Positions 7,875 to 16,015 of a DNA stretch of 37,935 nucleotides are shown piece by piece. The stretch's first letter is position 1, and each line of letters starts with the position of its first letter. The position numbers were made by a program, and so were the translations under genes. Origin of the DNA: an uncultured Saprospiraceae bacterium (lineage in GTDB: Bacteria > Bacteroidota > Bacteroidia > Chitinophagales > Saprospiraceae); assembly GCA_937973995.1 (NCBI GenBank), contig CALJIQ010000113.1:1-37935 (forward strand), read 5' to 3'. The notes beneath the pieces are model-generated. The model saw only the letters and a program-made list of their open reading frames with translations, did no database searches and was not told where the DNA came from.

Positions 7875-8846
7875 ATGAAAAAAATATTTCCATTTATAGT
7901 CCTCTTGTTTGTCAGCATTACCACTTTTGGACAGGAGGCAGCAGAGATGCAAAAAGCGGTTAAGGATACCATTCAAAAAACTACGTATCAACCACCCGTT
8001 AATGCGCTACTATGGGCGATTTCTGGTAAGGATTTAAAAGATACTTCTTATTTATACGGTACCATCCATTTAATTGGAAAAGAAGATTTCTTTTTGACAG
8101 AAGCAACCAAGAAAGCATTTGATGCTAGTAAAAAAGTAGTCTTTGAAATCAATTTGGAGAACATGAATGATATGATGTCTCAGTTTGGTTTATTAATGAA
8201 GGCTTTTATGGCAGATGGTAAAACCTTAAAAGACTTAATGAAGGAAGAAGACTATAAAGAGGTAAAGGAGCACTTTGCACAAAAAGGGATGACCGACTTC
8301 TTGTGGAATATGATGGAACGTATAAAGCCTATGTTTTTGACCATGTTTGCGTCCACAGATTTAACAGGCGAAAACCCTATGATGTCTGGAGATATGAAGA
8401 GTTATGAAATGGAGTTAATGGCAAAAGCTAAATTACAAAAGAAACCTATGGATGGTTTAGAGACAGCAGAATATCAAATGAGTATGTTTGATAGCATTCC
8501 TTATGATGCGCAAGCACAGATGCTTTTGCAAAGTATTCGAGTGGATAGTGTGGCGAGTAATGAAATGGAAGAAATGGTGGAGCTATACAAAAACCAAGAC
8601 ATCAATGGCATGATTAGTATGTTCGATGAAGATGAGGAAGGTATTGGTAAATACGAAGATTTCTTACTCATCAATAGAAATAAAAACTGGATCCCTGTCA
8701 TGGGTGAAATGATGATTAAACAACCTACTTTCTTTGGAGTGGGGGCTGGTCATTTAGCGGGAGAATTTGGAGTGATTAATTTGCTAAAAGAACAGGGCTA
8801 TACGTTGACTCCTATTAAAGACAAAACCGTCTTGCGCAGGTTATAA
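7875..8846 (+). CDS. TraB/GumN family protein
   Basis: The 323-residue product begins with a Sec signal peptide (about 1-19, ending TTFGQ), so it is exported. The TraB/GumN fold shows as the N-terminal LYGTIHLIG (GTIH at 62-65), the VVFEINLEN strand around residues 92-100 and the C-terminal GVGAGHLAG (GAGH at 290-293), which hold the conserved His and Glu residues likened to Tiki-type metalloproteases. Length fits the family. The middle is Met-rich and acidic. Substrate and role in bacteria are unsettled. It is followed by a perfect 36-bp-arm hairpin that should end the transcript. Confidence 0.9.
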   Translation: MKKIFPFIVLLFVSITTFGQEAAEMQKAVKDTIQKTTYQPPVNALLWAISGKDLKDTSYLYGTIHLIGKEDFFLTEATKKAFDASKKVVFEINLENMNDMMSQFGLLMKAFMADGKTLKDLMKEEDYKEVKEHFAQKGMTDFLWNMMERIKPMFLTMFASTDLTGENPMMSGDMKSYEMELMAKAKLQKKPMDGLETAEYQMSMFDSIPYDAQAQMLLQSIRVDSVASNEMEEMVELYKNQDINGMISMFDEDEEGIGKYEDFLLINRNKNWIPVMGEMMIKQPTFFGVGAGHLAGEFGVINLLKEQGYTLTPIKDKTVLRRL

Positions 8847-8874
8847 GCAGATATTCCGAATTTTATAAATAAGC

Positions 8875-8947
8875 AAAGGTTGTAAGCGGCATAAAAAAAG
8901 GCAAGTTTTTAAAAAACTTGCCTTTTTTTATGCCGCTTACAACCTTT
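8875..8947. terminator. Very long perfect hairpin, likely bidirectional terminator
   Basis: Arms 8875-8910 and 8912-8947 are exact reverse complements over 36 bases with a single-base centre. The core contains AAAAAAAGGCAAG and its complement CTTGCCTTTTTTT, which is the classic intrinsic terminator form in either direction. It lies 28 bases after the GumN/TraB stop codon. A perfect 36-bp stem is much longer than a terminator needs. Confidence 0.85.
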
Positions 8948-9104
8948 ACTGTGGGTCGTTCCTAACCAGTTTTGTAGGGGATAAAGATTTTTTTTGACGA
9001 ACGTATTCGCTTTTAAGTCGAAAGGAGGTAAATTGTCAATGAAAGATCAATAGTCTCTTTCTTTTTCTTCATGAACCATCCTGATACAAAATTTCTTAAA
9101 ATCA

Positions 9105-10565
9105 ATGTTTAGCCAATTCAATGATCGCCAAAGTCTATCTGCTATTTTATTAATAGCCTATTTTCTGTTTATTCTTCTGGTAGTTTTCAGAAGTCAAAAA
9201 GATGAAAATAGTGAAGACTATTTCTTAGCAGGAAGGCGACTGCCCTTTTGGGCATTGTCCATTACGTTTATTGCTTCTTGGTGGGGCGGTGGGTCAGCGG
9301 TGGACTTAATTGACCAAGCATTTACGAACGGTATCAGTTCTTTTTGGATTTATGGGATGCCTGTTTTGTTTTCTACTTTCCTGATGTTTTTGTTTGCAAA
9401 AGGCATTCGTAAGATTGGAACGATTAGCCAACCTCAATTAATGGAAGCTCGGTATAATGTTGCTTCAGCTCAATTGTTATCCGTACTGATATTAATTTTT
9501 ATGGTGATTGGGAGTGCCGTGCAGGTGATTGTCATTGGTCGGTTTTTTAGTACCTTTTTTTCTATTAGCTATGAATTAGCAGCAATTATTGGAACCTTGA
9601 TTGTATTGGCGTATTCTGTGGTGGGCGGTTTTAAAGGAGTGGTGTTGACCGATATTTTACAATTTGTTTTTTTATTAATTTCAGCTATTACTCTATTTCT
9701 TTTTGCCTATAATGGGGCAGGGGGCTTTAGTGGTTTGACTGCTACGATTGAGCAACAAGATCTTCCTCACTTCTTTGATTTTACCCATAATCTAAGTCAA
9801 AATATGGCGTACATTATCACTTTCGGTGCAGCATGGATGATACAAGCAAATATCTGGCAACGCATTTCCGCTACCCGAACGCCTACGGATGCGAAGAAAA
9901 TGATGATGATGAGTTTTTGTGCCTTTTTACCGCTCTACTTATTGGTCACCCTGACAGGGATGTTGAGCAAGGGATTATATGAAACCATTCCAGAAGGAGG
10001 CATTGCTGCGGCCATGATTTTCGACCATATGCCCACTTTTTTGTCCGCGCTTATTTTCGTAGGTATTTGCTCAGCGATTATGTCCACGATGGATTCCCTG
10101 ATTAATACAGGTGCCTTGGTGTTGACGGTTGATTTGTATCAACAAAAATATAAAGAGGCAACTGACCAGAAAATGGTTTCGGTTGGTCGATACGCTACCT
10201 TACTGGTTGCACTACTTAGCTTATTTATCGGCATCAATATCAACTCTATTTTAACCGTCTCTTGGATTGGTTCTGACTTCCTAGCTACAGGGGCTTTTGT
10301 ACCGTTGGTGATGGGCTTTATTTGGAAACGAGGGACTTCGGCTGGGGCGATGGCTTCGATGATTTTTGGAATTTTATTTTCTTCTTTCAATTTATTAGCT
10401 GCCTTTGAGATTGGCATTACGATGCCATGGGAAATAGCTTCTACGCAACAGGCAATGACGGGGATGTTGATTTCTTTACTGCTATATGTGGTTGTTAGCC
10501 TATTCACGACCCCTTCAACTAAGGCAACGACTTTTATCCAGAAAGCTGGGATGTTGGAAACATAG
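9105..10565 (+). CDS. Sodium:solute symporter (SSS/SLC5 family)
   Basis: The 486-residue product is almost wholly hydrophobic, with about 13 membrane segments expected for the family. Near the N-terminus EDYFLAGRRLPFWALSITF matches the SSS loop between the first two helices, followed by SWWGGGSAVDL. The GGFKGVVLTDILQF segment and the SAIMSTMDSLINTGALVLTVD segment correspond to the conserved Na+-site helices. Substrates in the family include sugars, proline, pantothenate, choline and others, and cannot be decided here. It has no co-directional partner close enough for a clear operon. Confidence 0.92.
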   Translation: MFSQFNDRQSLSAILLIAYFLFILLVVFRSQKDENSEDYFLAGRRLPFWALSITFIASWWGGGSAVDLIDQAFTNGISSFWIYGMPVLFSTFLMFLFAKGIRKIGTISQPQLMEARYNVASAQLLSVLILIFMVIGSAVQVIVIGRFFSTFFSISYELAAIIGTLIVLAYSVVGGFKGVVLTDILQFVFLLISAITLFLFAYNGAGGFSGLTATIEQQDLPHFFDFTHNLSQNMAYIITFGAAWMIQANIWQRISATRTPTDAKKMMMMSFCAFLPLYLLVTLTGMLSKGLYETIPEGGIAAAMIFDHMPTFLSALIFVGICSAIMSTMDSLINTGALVLTVDLYQQKYKEATDQKMVSVGRYATLLVALLSLFIGININSILTVSWIGSDFLATGAFVPLVMGFIWKRGTSAGAMASMIFGILFSSFNLLAAFEIGITMPWEIASTQQAMTGMLISLLLYVVVSLFTTPSTKATTFIQKAGMLET

Positions 10566-10707
10566 GGCTTGTGCAGAAATAAACGTTTCAATTTTAGGAT
10601 AGGATGTTCGTTTTCTTTCGTACCTTGAAACTACTGCTACGTTTCGAAACTTATGAAACACAGCACTACTTTATTATCTTTTTGAAAAATCAACTAATAC
10701 AAACACC

Positions 10708-11598
10708 ATGCAAAGAATAGGAATTTTTCTTTTCACAATCTTATGCCTTGCTTGCAATCCTTCCATAAAAAACCTTACTAGCAATAATGCGAATACCTCC
10801 AAATGGACAGATATTTTCAATGGAAAAAATCTAGAGGGTTGGACCATGAAAATTAACACGTACCCATTGGGAGAGAATTTTGCCAATACCTTTCGAGTAG
10901 AAGACGGCATACTGAAAATTAGGTATGATGGCTACGGTGATAATTTTAATAGTCGCTTTGGAGCGCTTTTCTATAATAAAGAGTTGACGAATTATCGCTT
11001 AAAAGTAGAGTATCGCTTTGTAGGCGAGACTGCCCCTGGCGCACCTGAGTGGGGCTATCGAGATAGTGGGGTGCAATTCCATAGTCAGTCCCCTAGTTCT
11101 ATGAAAATTGATCAACCTTTTCCTGTTAGTTTAGAATACAATCTTCATGGAGGGAATGGAACGGATGAGCGACCTGTCGGGGAGATTTGTGCCAATGGAA
11201 TGCTGGTAGAAATTGATGGAGAACCTAATACGTCTTACTGCACGCCTGCAAGGGTCAAAAGAACTTTTCATGGCGACCAATGGGTTACTTTGGAGATTGA
11301 TGTAAGGGACGGAACGATCACCCACTTTGTAAATGGAGAAGAAATATTATCCTATGCTAATCCAGTGTTTAATGCAGAACATGAACTGGGAAAAACCTTT
11401 ATTGAAAATGGAAATAAGACCGTGTCTAATGGATATATTTCGTTACAATCAAATAGTCATCCGATTGATTTCCGGAACATTCAGTTAATGGAATATCCCT
11501 CGAAATCTGCCGACCTCCTTATCAAAAATGGTCGCATCATAGGCACGGGTAATCCTTGGTACTATGGCGACCTTGCGATCCAAGATGGAAAAATCTAG
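10708..11598 (+). CDS. DUF1080 (3-keto-disaccharide hydrolase) lipoprotein with truncated amidohydrolase tail
   Basis: The 296-residue product starts with a lipoprotein signal (lipobox LCLAC, Cys16). Residues about 31-256 form a DUF1080 / 3-keto-disaccharide hydrolase lectin-like fold: WTDIFNGKNLEGW at the start, RDSGVQFHSQ in the middle and ISLQSNSHPIDFRNIQLMEY at the end. The last 30 residues (267-296) do not belong to DUF1080. They read ADLLIKNGRIIGTGNPWYYG then DLAIQDGKI, the opening strands of D-aminoacylase-type amidohydrolases, and stop at TAG. The frame continues after the stop as AIDQSLNDG, which would suit that family. So the gene is either a broken DUF1080-amidohydrolase fusion or a deletion junction. 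The DUF1080 domain itself looks intact. Confidence 0.85.
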   Translation: MQRIGIFLFTILCLACNPSIKNLTSNNANTSKWTDIFNGKNLEGWTMKINTYPLGENFANTFRVEDGILKIRYDGYGDNFNSRFGALFYNKELTNYRLKVEYRFVGETAPGAPEWGYRDSGVQFHSQSPSSMKIDQPFPVSLEYNLHGGNGTDERPVGEICANGMLVEIDGEPNTSYCTPARVKRTFHGDQWVTLEIDVRDGTITHFVNGEEILSYANPVFNAEHELGKTFIENGNKTVSNGYISLQSNSHPIDFRNIQLMEYPSKSADLLIKNGRIIGTGNPWYYGDLAIQDGKI

Positions 11599-11665
11599 GC
11601 TATTGACCAATCATTAAATGATGGAATTAACCAGCCCAAAAAATTCCAAAATCCATTTTTTTAAA
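11506..11665 (+). pseudogene. Remnant of the N-terminus of an amidohydrolase (D-aminoacylase type)
   Basis: Codons 267-296 of the DUF1080 gene, the TAG at 11596-11598 and 21 further in-frame codons to the TAA at 11663-11665 read like the first part of an N-acyl-D-amino-acid deacylase. The metal-binding HxH segment that should follow is absent. The toxin-antitoxin operon begins 38 bases later, so the rest of the enzyme appears to have been lost at this junction. Confidence 0.55.
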
Positions 11666-11666
11666 C

Positions 11667-11674
11667 TAAATTTG
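11667..11674 (+). promoter_or_regulatory. Candidate -7 element of the toxin-antitoxin operon
   Basis: TAAATTTG fits the Bacteroidota -7 consensus TAnnTTTG and lies 29 bases before the antitoxin ATG, a plausible leader length. No convincing TTG -33 box is visible, so support is partial. The XRE domain of the first gene is a good candidate for an autorepressor acting here. Confidence 0.4.
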
Positions 11675-11703
11675 GAAAAATAACTCAAGAAATTAAATTC
11701 AAA

Positions 11704-12318
11704 ATGAATTCGACAACATTTGGCGAATTAATTAAGCAAGCAAGAATAGAAAAGGGATTGGCGTTGAGAGAAGTAGCCGCAGCGATCGCATTAGATCAAT
11801 CTCAACTAAGTAAGGTAGAGAGAGATAAAATGGTGGCACCGCAACGTGTTATCTCAAAATTGGCTACCTGCTTGGATGTGGAATACAAGGAACTTCAAAT
11901 AAAATATTTGAGCGATAAACTTTACCAAGAATTAATAGACGTGGATTTTAGTATGGAGTCTTTAAAACTAGCAGGCAAAAGGTTAGCAACGGAGAAATCA
12001 ACTATCTCTTCTGATGCAGCAAAAAAGAAATTGATTAAACGAATAGCTAGCTATCTGAAAAATAAGCCGATTGAAAGAGTATGGGTATTTGGGTCTTTTG
12101 CCAGAAATGAAGAAGGGGTAGATAGTGATATTGACCTCTTGATTAGATTTTCAAAACCTAATAAGATGGATTTATTCGAGTACATCGGTATCCGACAGGA
12201 CTTGGAAGACTTAACTGGCAGACCAATAGACTTGGTGGAAGAGGGGCAGGAACTGGAGAAAATCAAACCATTCATAAATAAAGACAAACAATTAATTTAT
12301 GAAAGAAAAGCTAGCTAA
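11704..12318 (+). CDS. XRE-fused MntA-type nucleotidyltransferase antitoxin
   Basis: The 204-residue product joins two domains. Residues about 5-65 are an XRE/HTH_3 DNA-binding domain (FGELIKQARIEKGLALREVA, then LDQSQLSKVER). Residues about 105-195 are a minimal nucleotidyltransferase with the signature GSFARNEEGVDSDIDLLI: Gly130-Ser131, Asp142 and Asp144 as metal ligands, and a third acidic residue at Asp176 in RPIDLV. Its stop overlaps the start of the HepT gene by 20 bases. In known type VII systems MntA AMPylates HepT and neutralises it. The fused XRE domain suggests that this antitoxin also represses its own operon, an inference not shown by sequence alone. Confidence 0.88.
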   Translation: MNSTTFGELIKQARIEKGLALREVAAAIALDQSQLSKVERDKMVAPQRVISKLATCLDVEYKELQIKYLSDKLYQELIDVDFSMESLKLAGKRLATEKSTISSDAAKKKLIKRIASYLKNKPIERVWVFGSFARNEEGVDSDIDLLIRFSKPNKMDLFEYIGIRQDLEDLTGRPIDLVEEGQELEKIKPFINKDKQLIYERKAS

Positions 12319-12658
12319 GGAAGAAAGACTAACCCATATCTTAGAAGCCATTGATCGAATTTTTAGATTTGTAGAGGACTTAGATTTTGAAGCATTTCTA
12401 AAAAATGAAATGGCTCAATATGCAGTGATAAAAAATTTTGAAATCATAGGAGAAGCAGCTTATCAATTACCAAAAGAATACAGGGAAGAAAATGAAGAAA
12501 TTGAATGGCGAAAAATAATGGGTCTAAGACATGTTCTAGTACACGATTATTACAAGATCAACAAAGAAATCGTATGGAATACGATACACGAAAAATTATT
12601 AGAATTAAGAGCAGCTATTATTCAGCTCATTGAAAGAGAAAAAGGAAAAACTTCCTGA
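12299..12658 (+). CDS. HepT-like toxin (DUF86 / HEPN)
   Basis: The 119-residue product has the all-helical HepT/DUF86 form. The catalytic RX4HXY motif appears as RHVLVHDY with Arg77, His82 and Tyr84. Tyr84 is the residue that MntA AMPylates in studied pairs. The INFEIIGEAA-like helix (NFEIIGEAAYQLP, about 46-58) is typical. It overlaps the antitoxin gene by 20 bases, so translation is probably coupled. Family members cleave RNA. All key residues are intact, so the pair looks functional. Confidence 0.9.
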   Translation: MKEKLAKEERLTHILEAIDRIFRFVEDLDFEAFLKNEMAQYAVIKNFEIIGEAAYQLPKEYREENEEIEWRKIMGLRHVLVHDYYKINKEIVWNTIHEKLLELRAAIIQLIEREKGKTS

Positions 12659-12760
12659 GCAAAAAAACACACGAGTCTAGATCCGTGACTAACTAATCTG
12701 TAGCTTAAATTCTGTATTTTATTAATCCCTTATTACTTAGAGACTAATTTTTTAAAAAAA

Positions 12761-13096
12761 ATGAATGTACCAAACATCATAACCGCCATTTGCAGCCTCC
12801 TATTTTTTATGGTCGGAGCGGATAAATTTTTATCTTTTTTAGAACCCCCTTGTTCCTTAGAGAGTAGCATCTCCCCGATGGTTTGGATGGGATTAGGCGC
12901 TTTACAATTGGTTTCAGGTATCCTTTTATGGTTACCTAATTTTAGAAAGCCAGTGGCAGGGTTCTGGGCAGTTTTTATGGTAGTCTTCACAATCGTACAT
13001 CTCACGCAGAATACCTATGATGTGGGTGGTGCTGCGTCTATGGCATTGATGTTAGGCGTGTTAGCTTGGAATCCCAGTTTCTTAAGAGGTAAGTAG
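12761..13096 (+). CDS. Small DoxX-like integral membrane protein
   Basis: The 111-residue product has four hydrophobic segments (about 5-22, 41-58, 66-84, 88-104). The opening ITAICSLLFFMVGADKFLSF and the central LGALQLVSGILLWLP resemble the DoxX-like superfamily, whose members are small inner-membrane proteins of uncertain function. The final Lys codon and the TAG stop (13091-13096) lie inside the left end of repeat element B, so the repeat supplies the end of the gene. An original C-terminus may have been a little different. Confidence 0.75.
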   Translation: MNVPNIITAICSLLFFMVGADKFLSFLEPPCSLESSISPMVWMGLGALQLVSGILLWLPNFRKPVAGFWAVFMVVFTIVHLTQNTYDVGGAASMALMLGVLAWNPSFLRGK

Positions 13097-13230
13097 TCTG
13101 ACAAAAATAAGTTAACAACTTTGCTTGTCAGTTGATTGATTATTAATTACTGATTATTAGCTAATTAGGCGTGTTCAGTAGCGTCTGGAAAATAATTAAT
13201 AATCAATAATTAATAATGTCACACTACTTA
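13090..13230 (+). repeat. Palindromic element family B, copy 1
   Basis: This 141-base element is bounded by inverted TAAGTAGTCTGAC (left) and GTCACACTACTTA (right). It is almost identical to 34375-34508 over its whole length, differing mainly by a 7-base insertion near the right end. The interior holds TTAATTACTGATTATTAGC and matching inverted words. It has no ORF. A 3-base AGG lies on each side and could be a target duplication, but that is too short to be sure. Confidence 0.9.
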
Positions 13231-13255
13231 AGGGTAAATAAATAAGACACCAACT

Positions 13256-13603
13256 ATGGAAGAAGAATTACTGTTCGAAAGAATAAGAAATCTGCTAACT
13301 GTCAAAGAAATCTATTGGACAGAAAAGAAAATGATGGGGGGCATCACTTTTATGATAGATGAAAAAATGTGTTTTGGTAGTTTTAAAGGAGGGCTATTGT
13401 GTCGGATAGATCCAGAAGAAAAAGAGACCCTTCTAGCTAAGGAAGGTACGGAACGAGTGTTTCAAGGAGGTAGAGAAATGAAAGGCTATGTTTTAGTTTT
13501 ATCCGAAAAATATGATTCAGATCATGAATTAGAATTTTGGATTTCCAAGTGTTTGGAGTTCAATCCGAAGGCAAAAGCTAGTAAGAAAAAGAAGAAGAAA
13601 TGA
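13256..13603 (+). CDS. TfoX N-terminal domain protein
   Basis: The 115-residue product matches the TfoX/Sxy N-terminal domain. The core KKMMGGITFMIDEKMCFGSF corresponds to the conserved Met-Phe-Gly-Gly segment, followed by GGLLCRIDPE and a GREMKGYVLV strand. The TfoX C-terminal domain is absent, as in many stand-alone members. It ends in an unusual run of seven lysines (preceded by KAKAS). Sxy/TfoX controls competence in Proteobacteria, but stand-alone N-domains in Bacteroidota have no settled role. The stop overlaps the next start as ATGA, so the two are co-translated. Confidence 0.88.
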   Translation: MEEELLFERIRNLLTVKEIYWTEKKMMGGITFMIDEKMCFGSFKGGLLCRIDPEEKETLLAKEGTERVFQGGREMKGYVLVLSEKYDSDHELEFWISKCLEFNPKAKASKKKKKK

Positions 13604-14007
13604 TGATGAAGAAATTGCTACAATGGATAGAAACGAATCCTAAAAATCTATTCCTAATTGATGGAGTGGGAGCGCTGGTGACTGCATTTTTTTTGGGCGT
13701 CCTACTAGTCCGTTTTGAATGGTTTTTTGGTATTCCAGCTTCGATTTTATATTACCTTGCCATACTACCTGTTTTTTATGCAGGGTATGATTTTTTTAGT
13801 TACCAAAAGAAGATTCACCAAATAAGTCCTTACCTGAGAGGCATAGCTATTTTGAATTTATTGTATTGTTGCTTATCCCTTGGTCTTGCGTTCTATCATA
13901 AAGAGACCATAACTATGTGGGGATGGATCTATATTTTAAATGAAACTATTATTATCGTTTCTCTTGCTGTCTTTGAACTAAAAACTGCAAACAAACTGAT
14001 AGAATAA
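13600..14007 (+). CDS. Four-helix integral membrane protein of unknown function
   Basis: The 135-residue product has four clear membrane segments (about 18-38, 44-62, 78-98, 104-124) and short charged ends. I do not recognise the family by motif. Three ATG codons in a row (13600, 13603, 13606) begin the frame, and the first overlaps the TfoX-N gene stop by four bases. This tight coupling is the best hint to its role: it is expressed with the TfoX-N protein. Confidence 0.75.
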   Translation: MMMKKLLQWIETNPKNLFLIDGVGALVTAFFLGVLLVRFEWFFGIPASILYYLAILPVFYAGYDFFSYQKKIHQISPYLRGIAILNLLYCCLSLGLAFYHKETITMWGWIYILNETIIIVSLAVFELKTANKLIE

Positions 14008-14026
14008 AACGACTGCTTAAGCGTCA

Positions 14027-15193
14027 TTAAACGGACTGATAAGTCCTCCGCAATTGAATAAACGTCAACCCCAAAGCAATCACCACCGAGAACGATAAAA
14101 AACCAAAGCTCCAAATCAAATTAGTCCTATTAGAAATAAATCCTAATAGGACAGGTCCAAGAAGAAACCCAGCGAATCCAATTCCTGAAACAAGGGAAAT
14201 ACCAACTGAAGCAACCACTCCATCCGTTCTCCCCGCCAATCGAAAAATCTCTGGGATAATAACAGAAAGCCCTAGACCCAATATGCCAAAGCCTAATATA
14301 GCTAAATATAGATTAGAAGTAATGATAAAGAAATAGGCACCAAAAGCGATCAAACAACCATAGCCGATCGTATTGACCGTTCCAAATTTTTGACTAATGC
14401 CATCTCCTAAAAATCGACCAATGGTCATACAAAGAGAAAAGGCAATAAATCCAAATCCTGCTTTGCTTTCAGTTACTTTGACAATATCAAAAAAGAATAA
14501 ATTGCTCCAGTGTTCCACGGCCCCTTCATTAAACATGATAATAAAGGCGATGATAGACAAACCAAGCAACAGTCGAATACTTTTGAATTGATTCCCCTGA
14601 TCTGTTTTAGGAATTACTTTTTCCTTAATGGATTGATAGTGTTTTGCTAACCATATATTGGAGGCAATAATAAAGAAGGTGATCGTCAGCATATGCCAAC
14701 TTGGACTGGAAAAAATCGTCATTAGCGCACTACCGATACTAGCACCGATAAAGCCTCCTAAACTAAAAAAACCATGCGCAGCAGACATGAAATTTTTGTC
14801 ATTGGTTTCTTCTATGGTAGAGACCAACGCATTCATGGCTATATCGGTATATCCTGAAAATATCCCGGTCATCAACAGACTACCACAAAGCAGCCAATAG
14901 GTGGGAGCTATGATGGGAAGATTATAAGATAAAGCAAATAAAACAATGCCAATAATGGTGGAATTACCAACGCCAATTTTTCGATTGACCAAGGGGATAA
15001 AAGGAATAGAAATTAGCAATCCCAAGGCCAAGGAGAAGAGCGCTACTCCTATTTGCGCATCATTCAATTCCAATTTCGTTTTTACATAAGGGAGATACAA
15101 TACCCAAGTCCCTGTTACAATATTGAGCGAAGCAAATACCCAAGCAGGCGCAAAATAGATTCGATTGGATAAAATAAGTCTTAATGACTCCAT
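14027..15193 (-). CDS. MFS transporter
   Basis: The ATG at 15193 is preferred to an in-frame GTG at 15214. The 388-residue product has about 12 hydrophobic segments. Between the second and third lies the MFS loop region with a weak signature (PLVNRKIGVGN). The MTGIFSGYTDIAMNALVSTI and AAHGFFSLGGFIGASIGSAL segments resemble the YbjJ/FucP-like branch of sugar or drug transporters. The substrate is unknown. It is convergent with the membrane gene at 13600-14007, separated by only 19 bases. Confidence 0.88.
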   Translation of the reverse strand: MESLRLILSNRIYFAPAWVFASLNIVTGTWVLYLPYVKTKLELNDAQIGVALFSLALGLLISIPFIPLVNRKIGVGNSTIIGIVLFALSYNLPIIAPTYWLLCGSLLMTGIFSGYTDIAMNALVSTIEETNDKNFMSAAHGFFSLGGFIGASIGSALMTIFSSPSWHMLTITFFIIASNIWLAKHYQSIKEKVIPKTDQGNQFKSIRLLLGLSIIAFIIMFNEGAVEHWSNLFFFDIVKVTESKAGFGFIAFSLCMTIGRFLGDGISQKFGTVNTIGYGCLIAFGAYFFIITSNLYLAILGFGILGLGLSVIIPEIFRLAGRTDGVVASVGISLVSGIGFAGFLLGPVLLGFISNRTNLIWSFGFLSFSVVIALGLTFIQLRRTYQSV

Positions 15194-15426
15194 GTATATA
15201 TGTTTAGAAGTCACGCTTTACTGTCAGACCGCTTACGGCTGTCAGATTGATTGTTATGACAGTTATTGGAAGATAAAATCTCTGACTTCTTTTGAGAATA
15301 GTGCAGCAAAGAAACAAGAAAGACCAGACTTATCCTATAAAGAAATACGCCTTCTTGAATACGATCTATTCTATGGCTTTCTAATGGCGAACAAAAAAAT
15401 TATATTTGTCATAGTTAAAGCCTACT

Positions 15427-15454
15427 TGCCGAGCTGGCGTCAGCCAGCGAGGCA
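15427..15454. repeat. Short hairpin repeat, TGCCGAGCTGGC type
   Basis: TGCCGAGCTGGCGTCAGCCA with its continuation GCGAGGCA folds on a GCTGGC/GCCAGC core. A close relative stands at 24285-24311, where the core has changed to GCTTGC/GCAAGC, so pairing is kept by compensating changes. Confidence 0.6.
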
Positions 15455-15482
15455 GATCAATAATTAGTGATAATCCCCGAAA

Positions 15483-15965
15483 ATGCAGAAATTTAAATCC
15501 ACTTTAGAAATCATAGTTGGAAATCCATTTGTGTTTCTTCCCTTGCCAATTCTGCGGTTTGTTTTCCAACAAGCTAAAAAGAATAAAGGTCCTATTCCCG
15601 TAAGAGGAACGATCAATGGAAAGCCCTATCAGCAAACCTTAGTAAAGTATAGTGGAGATTGGCGATTATATATTAACTTGAAAATGCTTAAAAATTCGCC
15701 TAAGAGAATTGGAGAAACAATTGAAGTAGCAATTGAATTTGACCCAAGCGATCGAACCATTGCTCCCCATCCTAAATGGACCAAAGCTTTAGCGAAGAAT
15801 AAAGCTGCCAAAAAAGTATTTGAACAACTCTCTCCCTCTAGACAAAAAGAAATTGTACGGTATATTGCTAATTTAAAAACGGAGAAGAGTGTTGACAAAA
15901 ATGTAACTAGAGCCATTAATTTCTTACTTGGAAAAGAAAGTTTTGTAGGGAGGGATCAACCATAA
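15483..15965 (+). CDS. DUF1905/YdeI-like (OmpD-associated family) protein
   Basis: The 160-residue product has an N-terminal DUF1905 beta-barrel-like part (about 5-88, with PIPVRGTINGKPYQQTLV and IGETIEVAIEFDPSDRTI). After it comes a helical YdeI/bacteriocin-protection part (about 105-150), in which FEQLSPSRQKEIVRYIANLK matches the family's conserved Leu-Ser-Pro helix. Proteins of this group are small and probably cytoplasmic. Their role is poorly known, and the bacteriocin-protection label comes from genetic association only. Confidence 0.82.
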   Translation: MQKFKSTLEIIVGNPFVFLPLPILRFVFQQAKKNKGPIPVRGTINGKPYQQTLVKYSGDWRLYINLKMLKNSPKRIGETIEVAIEFDPSDRTIAPHPKWTKALAKNKAAKKVFEQLSPSRQKEIVRYIANLKTEKSVDKNVTRAINFLLGKESFVGRDQP

Positions 15966-16015
15966 GATAGAAGTGCCCACATGCTGGTAGAAAAAAGACA
16001 GCGAAATCATAATTT

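Noticed and set aside
15165-15467. A 100-codon plus-strand frame
   Set aside because: It overlaps the start of the MFS gene on the other strand and includes a hairpin repeat in its end. The composition is not protein-like.
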